A model generated the notes under the pieces. It was given only the letters and a program-made list of their open reading frames with translations, ran no database searches and was not told the origin of the DNA. Positions 21,578 through 29,279 of a stretch of DNA of 64,000 nt are shown piece by piece; the first letter of the stretch is position 1; every line of letters starts with the position of its first letter. The DNA is from an uncultured Eubacteriales bacterium (GTDB lineage Bacteria; Bacillota; Clostridia; Oscillospirales; Acutalibacteraceae): positions 255,332-319,331 of the forward strand of contig CAJUDG010000002.1 of NCBI GenBank assembly GCA_910584745.1, given 5' to 3'. A program made the position numbers and the translations under genes.

Positions 21578-22975
21578 ATGAAGCTTACAGGCAGTCAGAA
21601 ACTTACTCTGGTGCTGATAATACTGGCGGTGTTGCTGGCCGTCACGGCGGCGATAGTGGCCTTCGGCGGCGGAACAACAGGCGGGACAAAGCCCCTGTTC
21701 ACCGGCAGCGCCAAGCTGGCCGGGCCAGCTATCCCAAAGCTCAGCTTTGAGAGCTACCCCACCGAGGAGCAGGAAAAGGAGCTCTCCGACATCACCTCCC
21801 GGGTAGACGCCTTCCGCGAGGAACTTCCACAGCACGCCGAAGCCCTGGCCCCCTTCTTTGAAAAGAGCACCCGGCAGATACTCTCCGGCCACGGCGGCGA
21901 GAACCAGATATACTCCCCCCTGAACCTCTATATGGCCCTGTCCATGGTCACGGAGATCACCGACGGCTCCACCCGGGGGCAGATACTGGACCTGCTGGGC
22001 GCGCCGGACATAGAGAGCCTTCGGGACCAGTCCCAGGGCCTGTGGCTCATGAGCTCCCTGAACCTCTATGGCGGCGAGACGGACCTTGCCAACTCCATGT
22101 GGCTCAACAACTCCATCGACTACAAGCAGGAGACCCTTGACATTCTGGCGGGGGACCACTTCGCCGAGAGCTTCCGGGGCCAGCCCGGCACTGAGGAATA
22201 TAATAAGCTCCTCCAGGACTGGACCAACGAGAAGACCCGGAACCTGCTGGAGGACAGCGCTAACAGCCTTCAAATGGACCCATCCACGCTGCTGACCCTG
22301 ATGAGCACCGTCTACTTCAAGGCCTCCTGGCACGATATGTTCCCCGAGGACCTGACCGCCGCCGGGACCTTCCACGCCCCCCAGGGCGATATAGAGCACG
22401 ACTTCATGCACCAGGGTTTCTCCGGCGGATACTGCCGGGGAGAACACTTCGGCGCCGTGAGCCTGTCCTTCCGGGGCGGCGCGGGCATGACCTTCATCCT
22501 GCCGGACGAGGACAGCGGCGTCGACGCTCTCCTGGCCGAGGGCAGCGACCTCTGGGACTTCCTCTCCTGGCAGGCCATGCAGGGGGCCGACCCCAACACA
22601 CCCTACTGGGAGGAGAGCACCTGGGCCAAAATAAAGCTGGCCCTGCCCAAGTTCGACGTGTCCTCCAATAACGACTTGATAGGATCTCTGAAGGTCCTGG
22701 GCATGACCGACGCGTTTGACCCGGCAGTCAGCGACTTCACCCCTCTTATGAATACCGATGTCCCCGTCCTAATAAACAAAGTGAACCACGCCGCCCGGGT
22801 GATGGTGGACGAGGAGGGCTGCACCGCCGCCTCCTATGTGGAGATAGGCATGGCCCTCGGGGCCGCCGCCCAGCCCGAGGAAATAATAGACTTCACCCTT
22901 GACCGGCCCTTCATCTTCGTGATACACACCACGGACGGTATGCCCCTGTTCGCGGGGGTGGTGAATCGGCCTTGA
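21578..22975 (+). CDS. Second membrane-anchored serpin
   Basis: A 465-residue serpin with one N-terminal membrane helix (about residues 8-30) and a very short cytoplasmic start. The serpin core begins near residue 100 (NQIYSPLNLYMALSM). STVYFKASWHDMF is the s6A/hE region, DEEGCTAASYVEI is the hinge near residue 411, and DRPFIFVI closes the fold. The reactive loop (GMALGAAAQPEE) differs from the upstream serpin, so the two should have different protease targets. It lacks the longer anti-sigma-like N-terminus. The ATG at 21578 follows AGAGGAG; an upstream in-frame ATG at 21560 is less well placed. It is the third gene of the sigma-serpin operon. Confidence 0.85.
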   Translation: MKLTGSQKLTLVLIILAVLLAVTAAIVAFGGGTTGGTKPLFTGSAKLAGPAIPKLSFESYPTEEQEKELSDITSRVDAFREELPQHAEALAPFFEKSTRQILSGHGGENQIYSPLNLYMALSMVTEITDGSTRGQILDLLGAPDIESLRDQSQGLWLMSSLNLYGGETDLANSMWLNNSIDYKQETLDILAGDHFAESFRGQPGTEEYNKLLQDWTNEKTRNLLEDSANSLQMDPSTLLTLMSTVYFKASWHDMFPEDLTAAGTFHAPQGDIEHDFMHQGFSGGYCRGEHFGAVSLSFRGGAGMTFILPDEDSGVDALLAEGSDLWDFLSWQAMQGADPNTPYWEESTWAKIKLALPKFDVSSNNDLIGSLKVLGMTDAFDPAVSDFTPLMNTDVPVLINKVNHAARVMVDEEGCTAASYVEIGMALGAAAQPEEIIDFTLDRPFIFVIHTTDGMPLFAGVVNRP

Positions 22976-22999
22976 CATTCTGGCCCCTCATGTTATAAT
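22972..22999 (+). promoter_or_regulatory. Promoter of the DUF4160-DUF2442 pair
   Basis: TTGACA (22972-22977), a 16-bp spacer and TATAAT (22994-22999). It overlaps the stop codon of the second serpin and is nearly identical to the promoter at 23601-23628. Confidence 0.8.
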
Positions 23000-23043
23000 G
23001 TACGCATAGCGCATATTTGGACAAAACCAGCGAGGTGAATAAG

Positions 23044-23295
23044 ATGCCCGAGATCTGTAGGTTCTATGGCATAGTTATCAAGATGTTCTTCAAGCCAAAG
23101 GAACATGAGCCCAGTCATATCCATGCCCTGTACGGCGAGCATATCGGAGTCTTCGACCTAAAGACGATGGCCATGACAGAGGGAGACCTGCCCGGAAAGG
23201 CCCAGGAGCTTGTGCGTGAATGGCTGAATGTCCACCAGAACGAACTGCAAGAGATGTGGGACACTCAAAAGCTGGGTAAGCTGCCGCCGCTCTAA
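23044..23295 (+). CDS. DUF4160 domain protein
   Basis: An 83-residue protein of the DUF4160 family, recognised by the opening MPEICRFYGIVIKMFFKPKEHEPSHIHA..., a short linker and the C-terminal helix REWLNVHQNELQEMWD. Members are nearly always paired with a DUF2442 protein, as here 13 bp downstream. The pair has been proposed to be toxin-antitoxin-like, without a settled mechanism. The ATG at 23044 follows GAGGTG. The pair has its own strong promoter. Confidence 0.85.
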   Translation: MPEICRFYGIVIKMFFKPKEHEPSHIHALYGEHIGVFDLKTMAMTEGDLPGKAQELVREWLNVHQNELQEMWDTQKLGKLPPL

Positions 23296-23308
23296 TGGAG
23301 GTGTATAT

Positions 23309-23557
23309 ATGATACCAAGGATCAAGGACATCACGCCGCTGCCAGATTTTCTCCTTCGCGTGGTCTTCGACGACGGCAAAGCTGTCCTCTATGATGTGAA
23401 GGAGGACATGGAGCAGCTCGAAGACTACCGGGACCTGCGCACCATCGCTGGACTTTTCGACCAGGTGCAGCTGGACCAGAGCCGGACCTGTGTGTTCTGG
23501 AACGACCGGATCGACCTGCCCAGCGACGCCATTTACGAATATGGCAAAGTACAATAA
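23309..23557 (+). CDS. DUF2442 domain protein
   Basis: An 82-residue DUF2442 protein: MIPRIKDITPLPDFLLRVVF..., a central acidic stretch, and VFWNDRIDLPSDAIYEYGK at the end, the 'w.g.DLdpe.LYe' type signature of the family. The ATG lies 6 nt after GGAGGTG. It forms a two-gene operon with the DUF4160 gene and is closed by a strong terminator. Confidence 0.85.
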   Translation: MIPRIKDITPLPDFLLRVVFDDGKAVLYDVKEDMEQLEDYRDLRTIAGLFDQVQLDQSRTCVFWNDRIDLPSDAIYEYGKVQ

Positions 23558-23568
23558 GAAAAACGCTT

Positions 23569-23591
23569 AAAGCCCCCGCAAGGGGCTTTTC
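23569..23591 (+). terminator. Terminator
   Basis: AAAGCCCC pairs with GGGGCTTT, followed by T residues, just after the DUF2442 gene. Confidence 0.9.
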
Positions 23592-23600
23592 TGCTGGCCC

Positions 23601-23628
23601 TTGACATTCCCGCCCCTCATGCTATAAT
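23601..23628 (+). promoter_or_regulatory. Promoter of the isomerase/oxidoreductase operon
   Basis: TTGACA (23601-23606), a 16-bp spacer and TATAAT (23623-23628). The -35 to -10 block matches the one at 22972 except for four bases in the spacer. Confidence 0.8.
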
Positions 23629-23665
23629 GGGCATAGCAACCAAACTCACACGCAGGAGGGTACAA

Positions 23666-24544
23666 ATGATAAGCATAAAAGAACAGGCCAAAATCAGCGG
23701 CTTTGCCGACGAATACTCCCCGATCTTCGACGAACAGCTTGCGGCCCTGGACCGTCTGAACGTCTCCCACATCGAGCTCCGCGGCATTGATAACGTGAAT
23801 ATCTCCGACCTAACCAACGAAAAGCTCCACGAGGTCAAAGGAAAGCTCTCGACGGCGGGCATCAAGGTCTCGTCCATCGGCTCGCCCATCGGAAAGATAG
23901 GCATAGAGGACGATTTCCCGGCCCACATGGACAAGCTAAAGCGCACCCTGGAGATACAAAAGGAGCTCTCCGCCCCCTATCTCCGCATGTTCAGCTTCTA
24001 CCTCCCATCGGGTGCGGACCCGGCAGACTACCGCGGCCAGGTCATGGACCGGCTCTCCGCCATGACAGAGGAGGCCAAGCGCTGGGACTCGGTGCTGCTC
24101 CACGAGAACGAGAAGGCCATCTACGGCGACACGGCCCCCCGCTGCCTCGACATAATGGAGCAGCTGGGCTCTGAAAGCTTCCGGGCGGTCTTCGACTTCG
24201 CCAACTTCATCGAGGTGGGCCAGCCCACCCCCGAGGCCTTCGACATGCTGCGCCCCTACATAGAATACGTGCACATAAAGGACGCCTCCAAGGATAAGCA
24301 GATAGTCCCCGCCGGCCACGGCGTCGGCCATGTGGAGGATATCCTGGGCAAGCTATTTGGCTCCGGCTGGAGCGGCTTCCTGTCCCTAGAGCCCCACCTG
24401 ACTGACTTCGCGGGCCTCAGCGCCCTTGAGCAGGACCCCCAGAAGCGCCGCTCCGCCATGACCCAGCCCCAGGCCTGGGAGCTGGCCCTCTCATCCCTTC
24501 GGGACATTCTGGCCCGGCTTGACGGAAAAGAGGTGCAAGGCTGA
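23666..24544 (+). CDS. Sugar phosphate isomerase/epimerase, TIM barrel
   Basis: A 292-residue xylose-isomerase-fold protein. Visible family features are ISGFADEYSPIFDEQL and SHIELRGIDNVN at the start, HENEKAIYGDT, DFANFIEVGQ and VHIKDASK; the Glu, Asp and His of these segments are the usual divalent-metal ligands. The ATG at 23666 follows AGGAGGG. The stop overlaps the start of a Gfo/Idh/MocA oxidoreductase by one base (TGATG), so the two enzymes probably act in one catabolic route for a sugar or cyclitol. The substrate is unknown. Confidence 0.8.
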   Translation: MISIKEQAKISGFADEYSPIFDEQLAALDRLNVSHIELRGIDNVNISDLTNEKLHEVKGKLSTAGIKVSSIGSPIGKIGIEDDFPAHMDKLKRTLEIQKELSAPYLRMFSFYLPSGADPADYRGQVMDRLSAMTEEAKRWDSVLLHENEKAIYGDTAPRCLDIMEQLGSESFRAVFDFANFIEVGQPTPEAFDMLRPYIEYVHIKDASKDKQIVPAGHGVGHVEDILGKLFGSGWSGFLSLEPHLTDFAGLSALEQDPQKRRSAMTQPQAWELALSSLRDILARLDGKEVQG

Positions 24545-25539
24545 TGGCTGTACTCAGAAGCGCAATAGTGGGCTGCGGCGGCATAGCCCAGGTCCACGCC
24601 CGGGCCCTCAGCGAAATGCCCGAAGCGGAGCTTACAGCCTTCGCCGACATCATCCCGGAGCGGGCAGAGGCTATGGCCGAAAAGTACGGCGGCAGGGCCT
24701 ACTCCTCCCTGGACGGGCTCTTGGATCATGAAAAAATCGACGTTCTCCACATCTGCACCCCCCACTACCTCCACACCCCCATGGCCCGGCAGGCGGCAGA
24801 GCTGGGCATAAACGTCTTCACCGAGAAGCCCCCGGTCATCGACCGGCAGCAGTGGGCCGAGTTCAAACGGCTCGGGGACAAGGTAAGGGTGGGCATATGC
24901 TTCCAGAACCGCTATAACGGCAGCACCCGGGCCCTTAAAGACCTGCTCTCCACCGGCGAAGCGGGTAAAGTCCTTGGCTCCCGGGGCTTCGTCACCTGGC
25001 GGCGGGACGCGCCCTATTACACCGAGAGCGGCTGGCGGGGGGCCCTTTCCACCGAGGGCGGCGGCGCTCTCATAAACCAGGCCATACACACCCTGGACCT
25101 GATGGCCTACTTCCTGGGCCCGGGCCAGGTCCTCGGCGCAAGCCTTTCAAACCGCCACCTTAAGGGTATAATAGAGGTGGAGGATACTTTGGAGGCCGCC
25201 CTGGACTTCGGCGATGCCCGGGGCCTGTTCTACGCCGCCACCGCCTACTCCCTGGACGCGCCCATCATCTTTGAGCTGGCCTGCGAGAACGCCACCCTCC
25301 GCCTTGAGGGCGAGCGCTTCACCCGCTTCTGGCGGGATGGCCGGGTGGAGCAGCAGGACTACACCGCCCCGGACCCCACCGTCCCCGGCAAGTCCTACTG
25401 GGGCAGCAGCCACAGGCGCTGCATAGAGGATTTCTACCGCTGCGTCGTGAGCGGGGAGCGCTTCCCAAACGATATACCCGGCATTTCAGACACGATAGAG
25501 CTCATGCTGTCGGTCTACGAGGCCGCCCGCGGCGAATAA
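24544..25539 (+). CDS. Gfo/Idh/MocA family oxidoreductase
   Basis: A 331-residue NAD(P)-dependent dehydrogenase. The Rossmann motif is VGCGGIAQVHARAL (about residues 9-22), followed by the family Lys in TEKPPVIDR (EKP motif) and the substrate-domain helix GGGALINQAIHTLDLM, with His as a likely catalytic residue. Co-translation with the upstream TIM-barrel isomerase supports oxidation and rearrangement of a sugar or inositol-like compound. The specific substrate cannot be read. Confidence 0.85.
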   Translation: MAVLRSAIVGCGGIAQVHARALSEMPEAELTAFADIIPERAEAMAEKYGGRAYSSLDGLLDHEKIDVLHICTPHYLHTPMARQAAELGINVFTEKPPVIDRQQWAEFKRLGDKVRVGICFQNRYNGSTRALKDLLSTGEAGKVLGSRGFVTWRRDAPYYTESGWRGALSTEGGGALINQAIHTLDLMAYFLGPGQVLGASLSNRHLKGIIEVEDTLEAALDFGDARGLFYAATAYSLDAPIIFELACENATLRLEGERFTRFWRDGRVEQQDYTAPDPTVPGKSYWGSSHRRCIEDFYRCVVSGERFPNDIPGISDTIELMLSVYEAARGE

Positions 25540-25555
25540 AACCTGACATACCATG

Positions 25556-25593
25556 CCCTCCTGGAGCCCAAAACCTCCGGGAGAGCCCTTTTC
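25556..25593 (+). terminator. Terminator
   Basis: CTCCTGGAG (25558-25566) pairs with CTCCGGGAG (25575-25583) and is followed by AGCCCTTTT. Confidence 0.7.
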
Positions 25594-25678
25594 GGCCCCA
25601 CATTATCACAACTGTTGTATTGTTAAAGCTCGAAATTAAAATAATTAAAAAGATTTCTTAAAAAAATTGATTTTATGC

Positions 25679-25707
25679 TTGACAATCTTAAGGAGCTGGT
25701 ATATAAT
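25679..25707 (+). promoter_or_regulatory. Promoter of the DUF2089-DUF4097 operon
   Basis: TTGACA (25679-25684), a 17-bp spacer and TATAAT (25702-25707), downstream of an AT-rich stretch that could act as an UP element. Confidence 0.8.
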
Positions 25708-25780
25708 GCAAGCATAGAAAGCAAATCGGAAGTTAAACAGACCATATATCACATCATAGAGAAAGGAAAGGGACCATACT

Positions 25781-26176
25781 ATGAAAACTCATCACGCCCC
25801 ATCCCAGTGCCCCGTATGCGGCGAGCCCATGCAGGTCACCCGCCTGCACTGCCCCTCCTGCCACACGGAGCTCTCCGGCCAGTTCACCCCCTGCCGCTTC
25901 TGCACTCTGGAGGAAAAGCATTTACAGTTCGTAGAGGTCTTCCTCCGCTGCCGGGGCTCCATCAAGGAGGTGGAGCGGGCCCTGGGGGTCAGCTACCCCA
26001 CGGTAAAGAATATGTTGGACGCGGCCCTCGCCGCCCTGCACCTTGACGACAAGCCCGAGCCCCAGGAGGCCCGCAAAAAAGAGGAGCGCTCCGAGATACT
26101 GTCCCGGCTGCAGGGCGGCGACATGAGCGTAGACGCGGCGCTGGAAGCGCTGAAGTCGCTGAAAGGAGACAAGTAA
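25781..26176 (+). CDS. DUF2089 family protein (zinc ribbon plus HTH)
   Basis: A 131-residue protein. Two CxxC pairs at the N-terminus (CPVCGEPM, CPSCHTEL) and a further CRFC form a zinc ribbon. An HTH-like segment follows (GSIKEVERALGVSYPTVKNML, about residues 67-87). The C-terminus resembles the SHOCT-like helix pair also found at the start of the DUF4097 protein two genes later (LSRLQGGDMSVDAALEALKSL). It is probably a DNA-binding regulator of its own operon. Start and AGAAAGGAAAGGG ribosome binding site are clear. Confidence 0.85.
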   Translation: MKTHHAPSQCPVCGEPMQVTRLHCPSCHTELSGQFTPCRFCTLEEKHLQFVEVFLRCRGSIKEVERALGVSYPTVKNMLDAALAALHLDDKPEPQEARKKEERSEILSRLQGGDMSVDAALEALKSLKGDK

Positions 26177-26177
26177 A

Positions 26178-26327
26178 ATGTGCATGACAAAATATAACCC
26201 CCCAGAAATGCTCCCCTACCTCCCCCACGACCGGGAGAACGCCCTAAGGCTCATCGCCCAAGAGCGCTTTGAACTGATAACGAACGGCCAGCGCAAAAAT
26301 AAACACCACAGGAGGACACTGAAATGA
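26178..26327 (+). CDS. Small conserved-position ORF between DUF2089 and DUF4097 genes (49 aa)
   Basis: A 49-codon ORF starting one base after the DUF2089 stop, with AAAGGAGACAAGTAAA upstream. Its stop overlaps the DUF4097 start by 4 bp (ATGA). The peptide begins MCMTKYNPPEMLPYLPHDRE and ends in a very basic KNKHHRRTLK tail. Perfect packing between two coupled genes and good translation signals argue that it is real. I do not recognise the family. Confidence 0.6.
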   Translation: MCMTKYNPPEMLPYLPHDRENALRLIAQERFELITNGQRKNKHHRRTLK

Positions 26328-28048
26328 GCGACGAGAAGCGCACGATACTTGAAATGCTCTCAGAGGGCAAGATCACCCAGGAACAAGCGGACCAGCTTTT
26401 AGATGCCCTGGGCGACGCAGAAGAAACCGAGACCGAGCCCGAAGCCGATCCCGGAGAGCCCATAGTGATAAACAGCGCCGGTAACGGCCAGATAAACCTG
26501 ACGCTGCACCCGGACCGCGCGGAGGTGAACGTAGAGCTCCCCGAGGAGCCCATACCCCCAGTACCCCCCGTGCCTCCCGCGCCGCCCATGCCCCCCGCCC
26601 CGGCCAGCGGCGACCCGGAGGACATGGAGCGCTATGTGCGCGAGGTCCAGGAGACCAACGAGCGGTACTGCCGGGAGATGAACGAGTACCAGGCGGAGAT
26701 GGCCAGATACACCGCCGAATGTCAGGCTCAGATGGACCGGTACTCAGCCCAGGTCAGGGAGCAGGCCCAGACCCTCCCGCCGCCGGAGCCCCAGGCCCCC
26801 GCCGCCGGAAACTGGACCAGCTGGCTCTCGGGGATAGGCGAGGAGCTGCGCCAGGGGCTCAGGGAGATAGGCCGGGAGCTGGGCCGGGACCTGGACGGCG
26901 CAATGGACGACGTGTCCGACGCCATAAGCGACATGAAGGACGCCCTGGGCGAAGTGGTGGAGGACTGGCAGGAGGAGTTGGCCGAGGAGCAGGAGGAACT
27001 GGCCGAGGAGATGGAGGAGCAGATGGAGGAAGCCGCGGAGCTGGCACAAGAGAACTCCTTTCTAAACTTCGGCCCAAACTTCCCCTTCGATAACGAATCC
27101 CCCGATAATGTGGAGCAGGTAGTGTCCCCGGACAATAAGCCCGAGTATGAAAACGGCCAGTTCATATACCGCAAATGGGCCGGGCTCACCGAGATCGAGA
27201 GCCTGGACATAAACTGGGCCGCCGGAGAGGTGTCCGTCCACCCCTGGGATGGGGACAGCATAGAGGTGGTGGAGAGCAGCAAAAAGGCCCTGCCCCCCGA
27301 GCAGCAGTGCGTCATGTTTGTCCAGGACGCAAAGAGGCTTATCATCAAAGAGTACCCCCAGCAGAACGGCTCCCGGGGGATATTCTCGGGCTGGAACAAT
27401 ATGGGACGGCCCTCAAAGCGCCTGGAGCTCCTGATCCCCCGGGGTCAGTGCGGGCAGATAGAGGGGCTTAATGTCAAGTGCATGAGCGGCACCGTCCGTA
27501 TAAGCGAGCTGTCCGGCGACAAGTTCACGGTCTCCTCAATGTCCGGCACCGTGGTCCTGCGGTCCATCTCCGCGGACGTCCTGGACGCGGGCACGGTGTC
27601 CGGCACTCTCACCGTCGAGGGCTGCTCCGCCGAAAAGCTCAACGCACATTCCGTCTCCGGCACCAACCTCTGCAGAGGCTTCTCCGCCGAAAGGGCCGAG
27701 CTGACCACCGTCTCCGGCACCCTCAATGCCCACGGCAACGCGGAGAAGTTCAAGATAAGCACCGTCTCCGGCTCCGCCAGCCTGATGGTGGACCAGTGCC
27801 CGGAGAAGGCCCATATGAACTCCGTCAGCGGCTCCCTCAAAATACGTCTGCCGGAAAACGCCGGGTTCACCGCCAGCTACAGCTCCACCTCCGGCATTTT
27901 CAGAAACGACTTCGGCGCGGACATCCAGGCCGACGGCAAGCGCAAGAAGAGCGGCCGGGCCACCTTCGGCAGCGGCGATTGCAAGATAGACATGCACACC
28001 ACCTCCGGCAGCATGAGCGTATTGAAGGCCGACGGAGTAAGCGTATAA
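26324..28048 (+). CDS. DUF4097 beta-strand repeat protein with SHOCT-like N-terminus (YvlB-like)
   Basis: A 574-residue protein. Residues about 1-30 are a SHOCT-like helix pair (ILEMLSEGKITQEQADQLLDAL). Then come a Pro-rich spacer (residues 70-95, PPVPP repeats), a long Glu/Gln-rich helical region (residues 110-245), and from about residue 285 a DUF4097 domain. The DUF4097 domain is a right-handed beta-helix-like array with repeated SGT/VSG turns (VKCMSGTVRISELSG, VSSMSGTVVLRS, TVSGTLTVEG). Bacillus YvlB/LiaG-type proteins of the cell-envelope stress response share this end. The Glu-rich middle insertion is longer than usual. It is the last gene of the DUF2089 operon and is closed by a terminator. 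Confidence 0.75.
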   Translation: MSDEKRTILEMLSEGKITQEQADQLLDALGDAEETETEPEADPGEPIVINSAGNGQINLTLHPDRAEVNVELPEEPIPPVPPVPPAPPMPPAPASGDPEDMERYVREVQETNERYCREMNEYQAEMARYTAECQAQMDRYSAQVREQAQTLPPPEPQAPAAGNWTSWLSGIGEELRQGLREIGRELGRDLDGAMDDVSDAISDMKDALGEVVEDWQEELAEEQEELAEEMEEQMEEAAELAQENSFLNFGPNFPFDNESPDNVEQVVSPDNKPEYENGQFIYRKWAGLTEIESLDINWAAGEVSVHPWDGDSIEVVESSKKALPPEQQCVMFVQDAKRLIIKEYPQQNGSRGIFSGWNNMGRPSKRLELLIPRGQCGQIEGLNVKCMSGTVRISELSGDKFTVSSMSGTVVLRSISADVLDAGTVSGTLTVEGCSAEKLNAHSVSGTNLCRGFSAERAELTTVSGTLNAHGNAEKFKISTVSGSASLMVDQCPEKAHMNSVSGSLKIRLPENAGFTASYSSTSGIFRNDFGADIQADGKRKKSGRATFGSGDCKIDMHTTSGSMSVLKADGVSV

Positions 28049-28063
28049 GTTCTGCTGATATAT

Positions 28064-28111
28064 AAAAGCGAAGGCCCCGCTTTAAAAGCGGAGCGCTTCG
28101 CTTTTTGTTTT
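28064..28111. terminator. Bidirectional terminator
   Basis: AAAGCGAAG...CCGC pairs with GCGG...CTTCGCTTT and has a T run after it, between convergent genes. Confidence 0.85.
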
Positions 28112-29255
28112 AGTATGTTCCTTCCGTCGAGAACGTAATATCAGCGCTCTCCTTGCGCCTGGAGTTTTTCCGCCGCTTATCCAGCTCCCTCTCAAAAAGA
28201 TCCTCGTCAAAGGGTATCTCCACCGGCTCTTTAAGCCACCCCGACAGGTGCATGGCATTAGAGAGCGTCAGCCCCCGAATACCCTCCCTGCCGTCGGCCA
28301 CAAGAGGCTCGCCCCGCAGGATATTGGCCGCAAAGGCATTGAGCACCCCCACATGCTGGGGATTCTCCCCGTCGGTCTCCACAATTATCTTCTCCATCTC
28401 GGGCTTCGCGAATCCCTCCTTGGAGCTGCGGCAGAACTCCCGCTCGTCCTCCTTCAGCCGCCAGAAGGTCAGCACGTCATTTTCGCACACCAGCTTGCCC
28501 CTGGTGCCGGTCAGCTCGAACCTATTGGTCCCGGGCGCGTCCCCGGTGGTGGTGACGAAGACCCCCGTGGCCCCGTTCTCAAACTCCAGATAGGCCGTCA
28601 CATCGTCCTCAACCTCGATATCGTGCCACTTGCCCTCATGGCAGAAGGCCTGGACCTTTTTCGGCAGCCCGCATATCCACTGCAAAAGATCCAGCTGATG
28701 GGGGCACTGATTCAGCAGCACCCCGCCGCCCTCTCCGGCCCAGGTGGCCCGCCAGTCCCCGGAGTCATAGTATATCTGGGTGCGGTACCAGTCGGTGATG
28801 ATCCAGTTGACCCTTTTGAGATCCCCCAGCTCGCCGCTCACCACCATCTCATGCATCTTCCTGTACACGCAGTTGGTCCGCTGGTTGAACATCATCCCAA
28901 AGGTCTTCCCGGCCCTGTCCGCCGCCGCGTTCATCTCCTTCACCGCGTTGGTATAAACCCCCGCCGGCTTCTCGCAGAGCACATGCAGTCCCTTAGCGAA
29001 GGCCTGCTCCGCCAGCACCGGGTGCTGATAGTGGGGCACGGCTATGAGCACCGCGTCGCAGAGCCCGCTGTCGATAAGCTCCGCGCCCTCTGTAAACACC
29101 GGCACCCCCGGCAGCTTCTCCCCGGCCCAGTCCCTCCGGGACTGCCGTCTGTCCGCCACCGCCGCCAGGGTTATCTCCGGGGTCTTCCCGGCCAAAATGT
29201 TCTGGACGTGGCCCGAGCCCATGTTGCCGATACCGATAATTCCCAGCCTGACCAT
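28110..29255 (-). CDS. Gfo/Idh/MocA family oxidoreductase
   Basis: A 381-residue NAD(P)-dependent dehydrogenase. The Rossmann motif is IGIGNMGSGH near the start, the family Lys lies in CEKPAGVYT, and the catalytic-helix segment is GGVLLNQCPHQLDLLQW. The ATG at 29255 follows GGGAGGT; a longer in-frame start at 29270 is less well supported. It is a single gene with no obvious pathway partners, downstream of the moxR-transglutaminase operon on the same strand (25-bp gap), so it could be read from that transcript. Confidence 0.85.
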   Translation of the reverse strand: MVRLGIIGIGNMGSGHVQNILAGKTPEITLAAVADRRQSRRDWAGEKLPGVPVFTEGAELIDSGLCDAVLIAVPHYQHPVLAEQAFAKGLHVLCEKPAGVYTNAVKEMNAAADRAGKTFGMMFNQRTNCVYRKMHEMVVSGELGDLKRVNWIITDWYRTQIYYDSGDWRATWAGEGGGVLLNQCPHQLDLLQWICGLPKKVQAFCHEGKWHDIEVEDDVTAYLEFENGATGVFVTTTGDAPGTNRFELTGTRGKLVCENDVLTFWRLKEDEREFCRSSKEGFAKPEMEKIIVETDGENPQHVGVLNAFAANILRGEPLVADGREGIRGLTLSNAMHLSGWLKEPVEIPFDEDLFERELDKRRKNSRRKESADITFSTEGTY

Positions 29256-29279
29256 AAAATTACCTCCCAAATTATAATA

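Noticed and set aside
21206..22447. 413-codon minus-strand ORF opposite the serpins
   Set aside because: Antisense shadow of conserved serpin coding sequence with no ribosome binding site.
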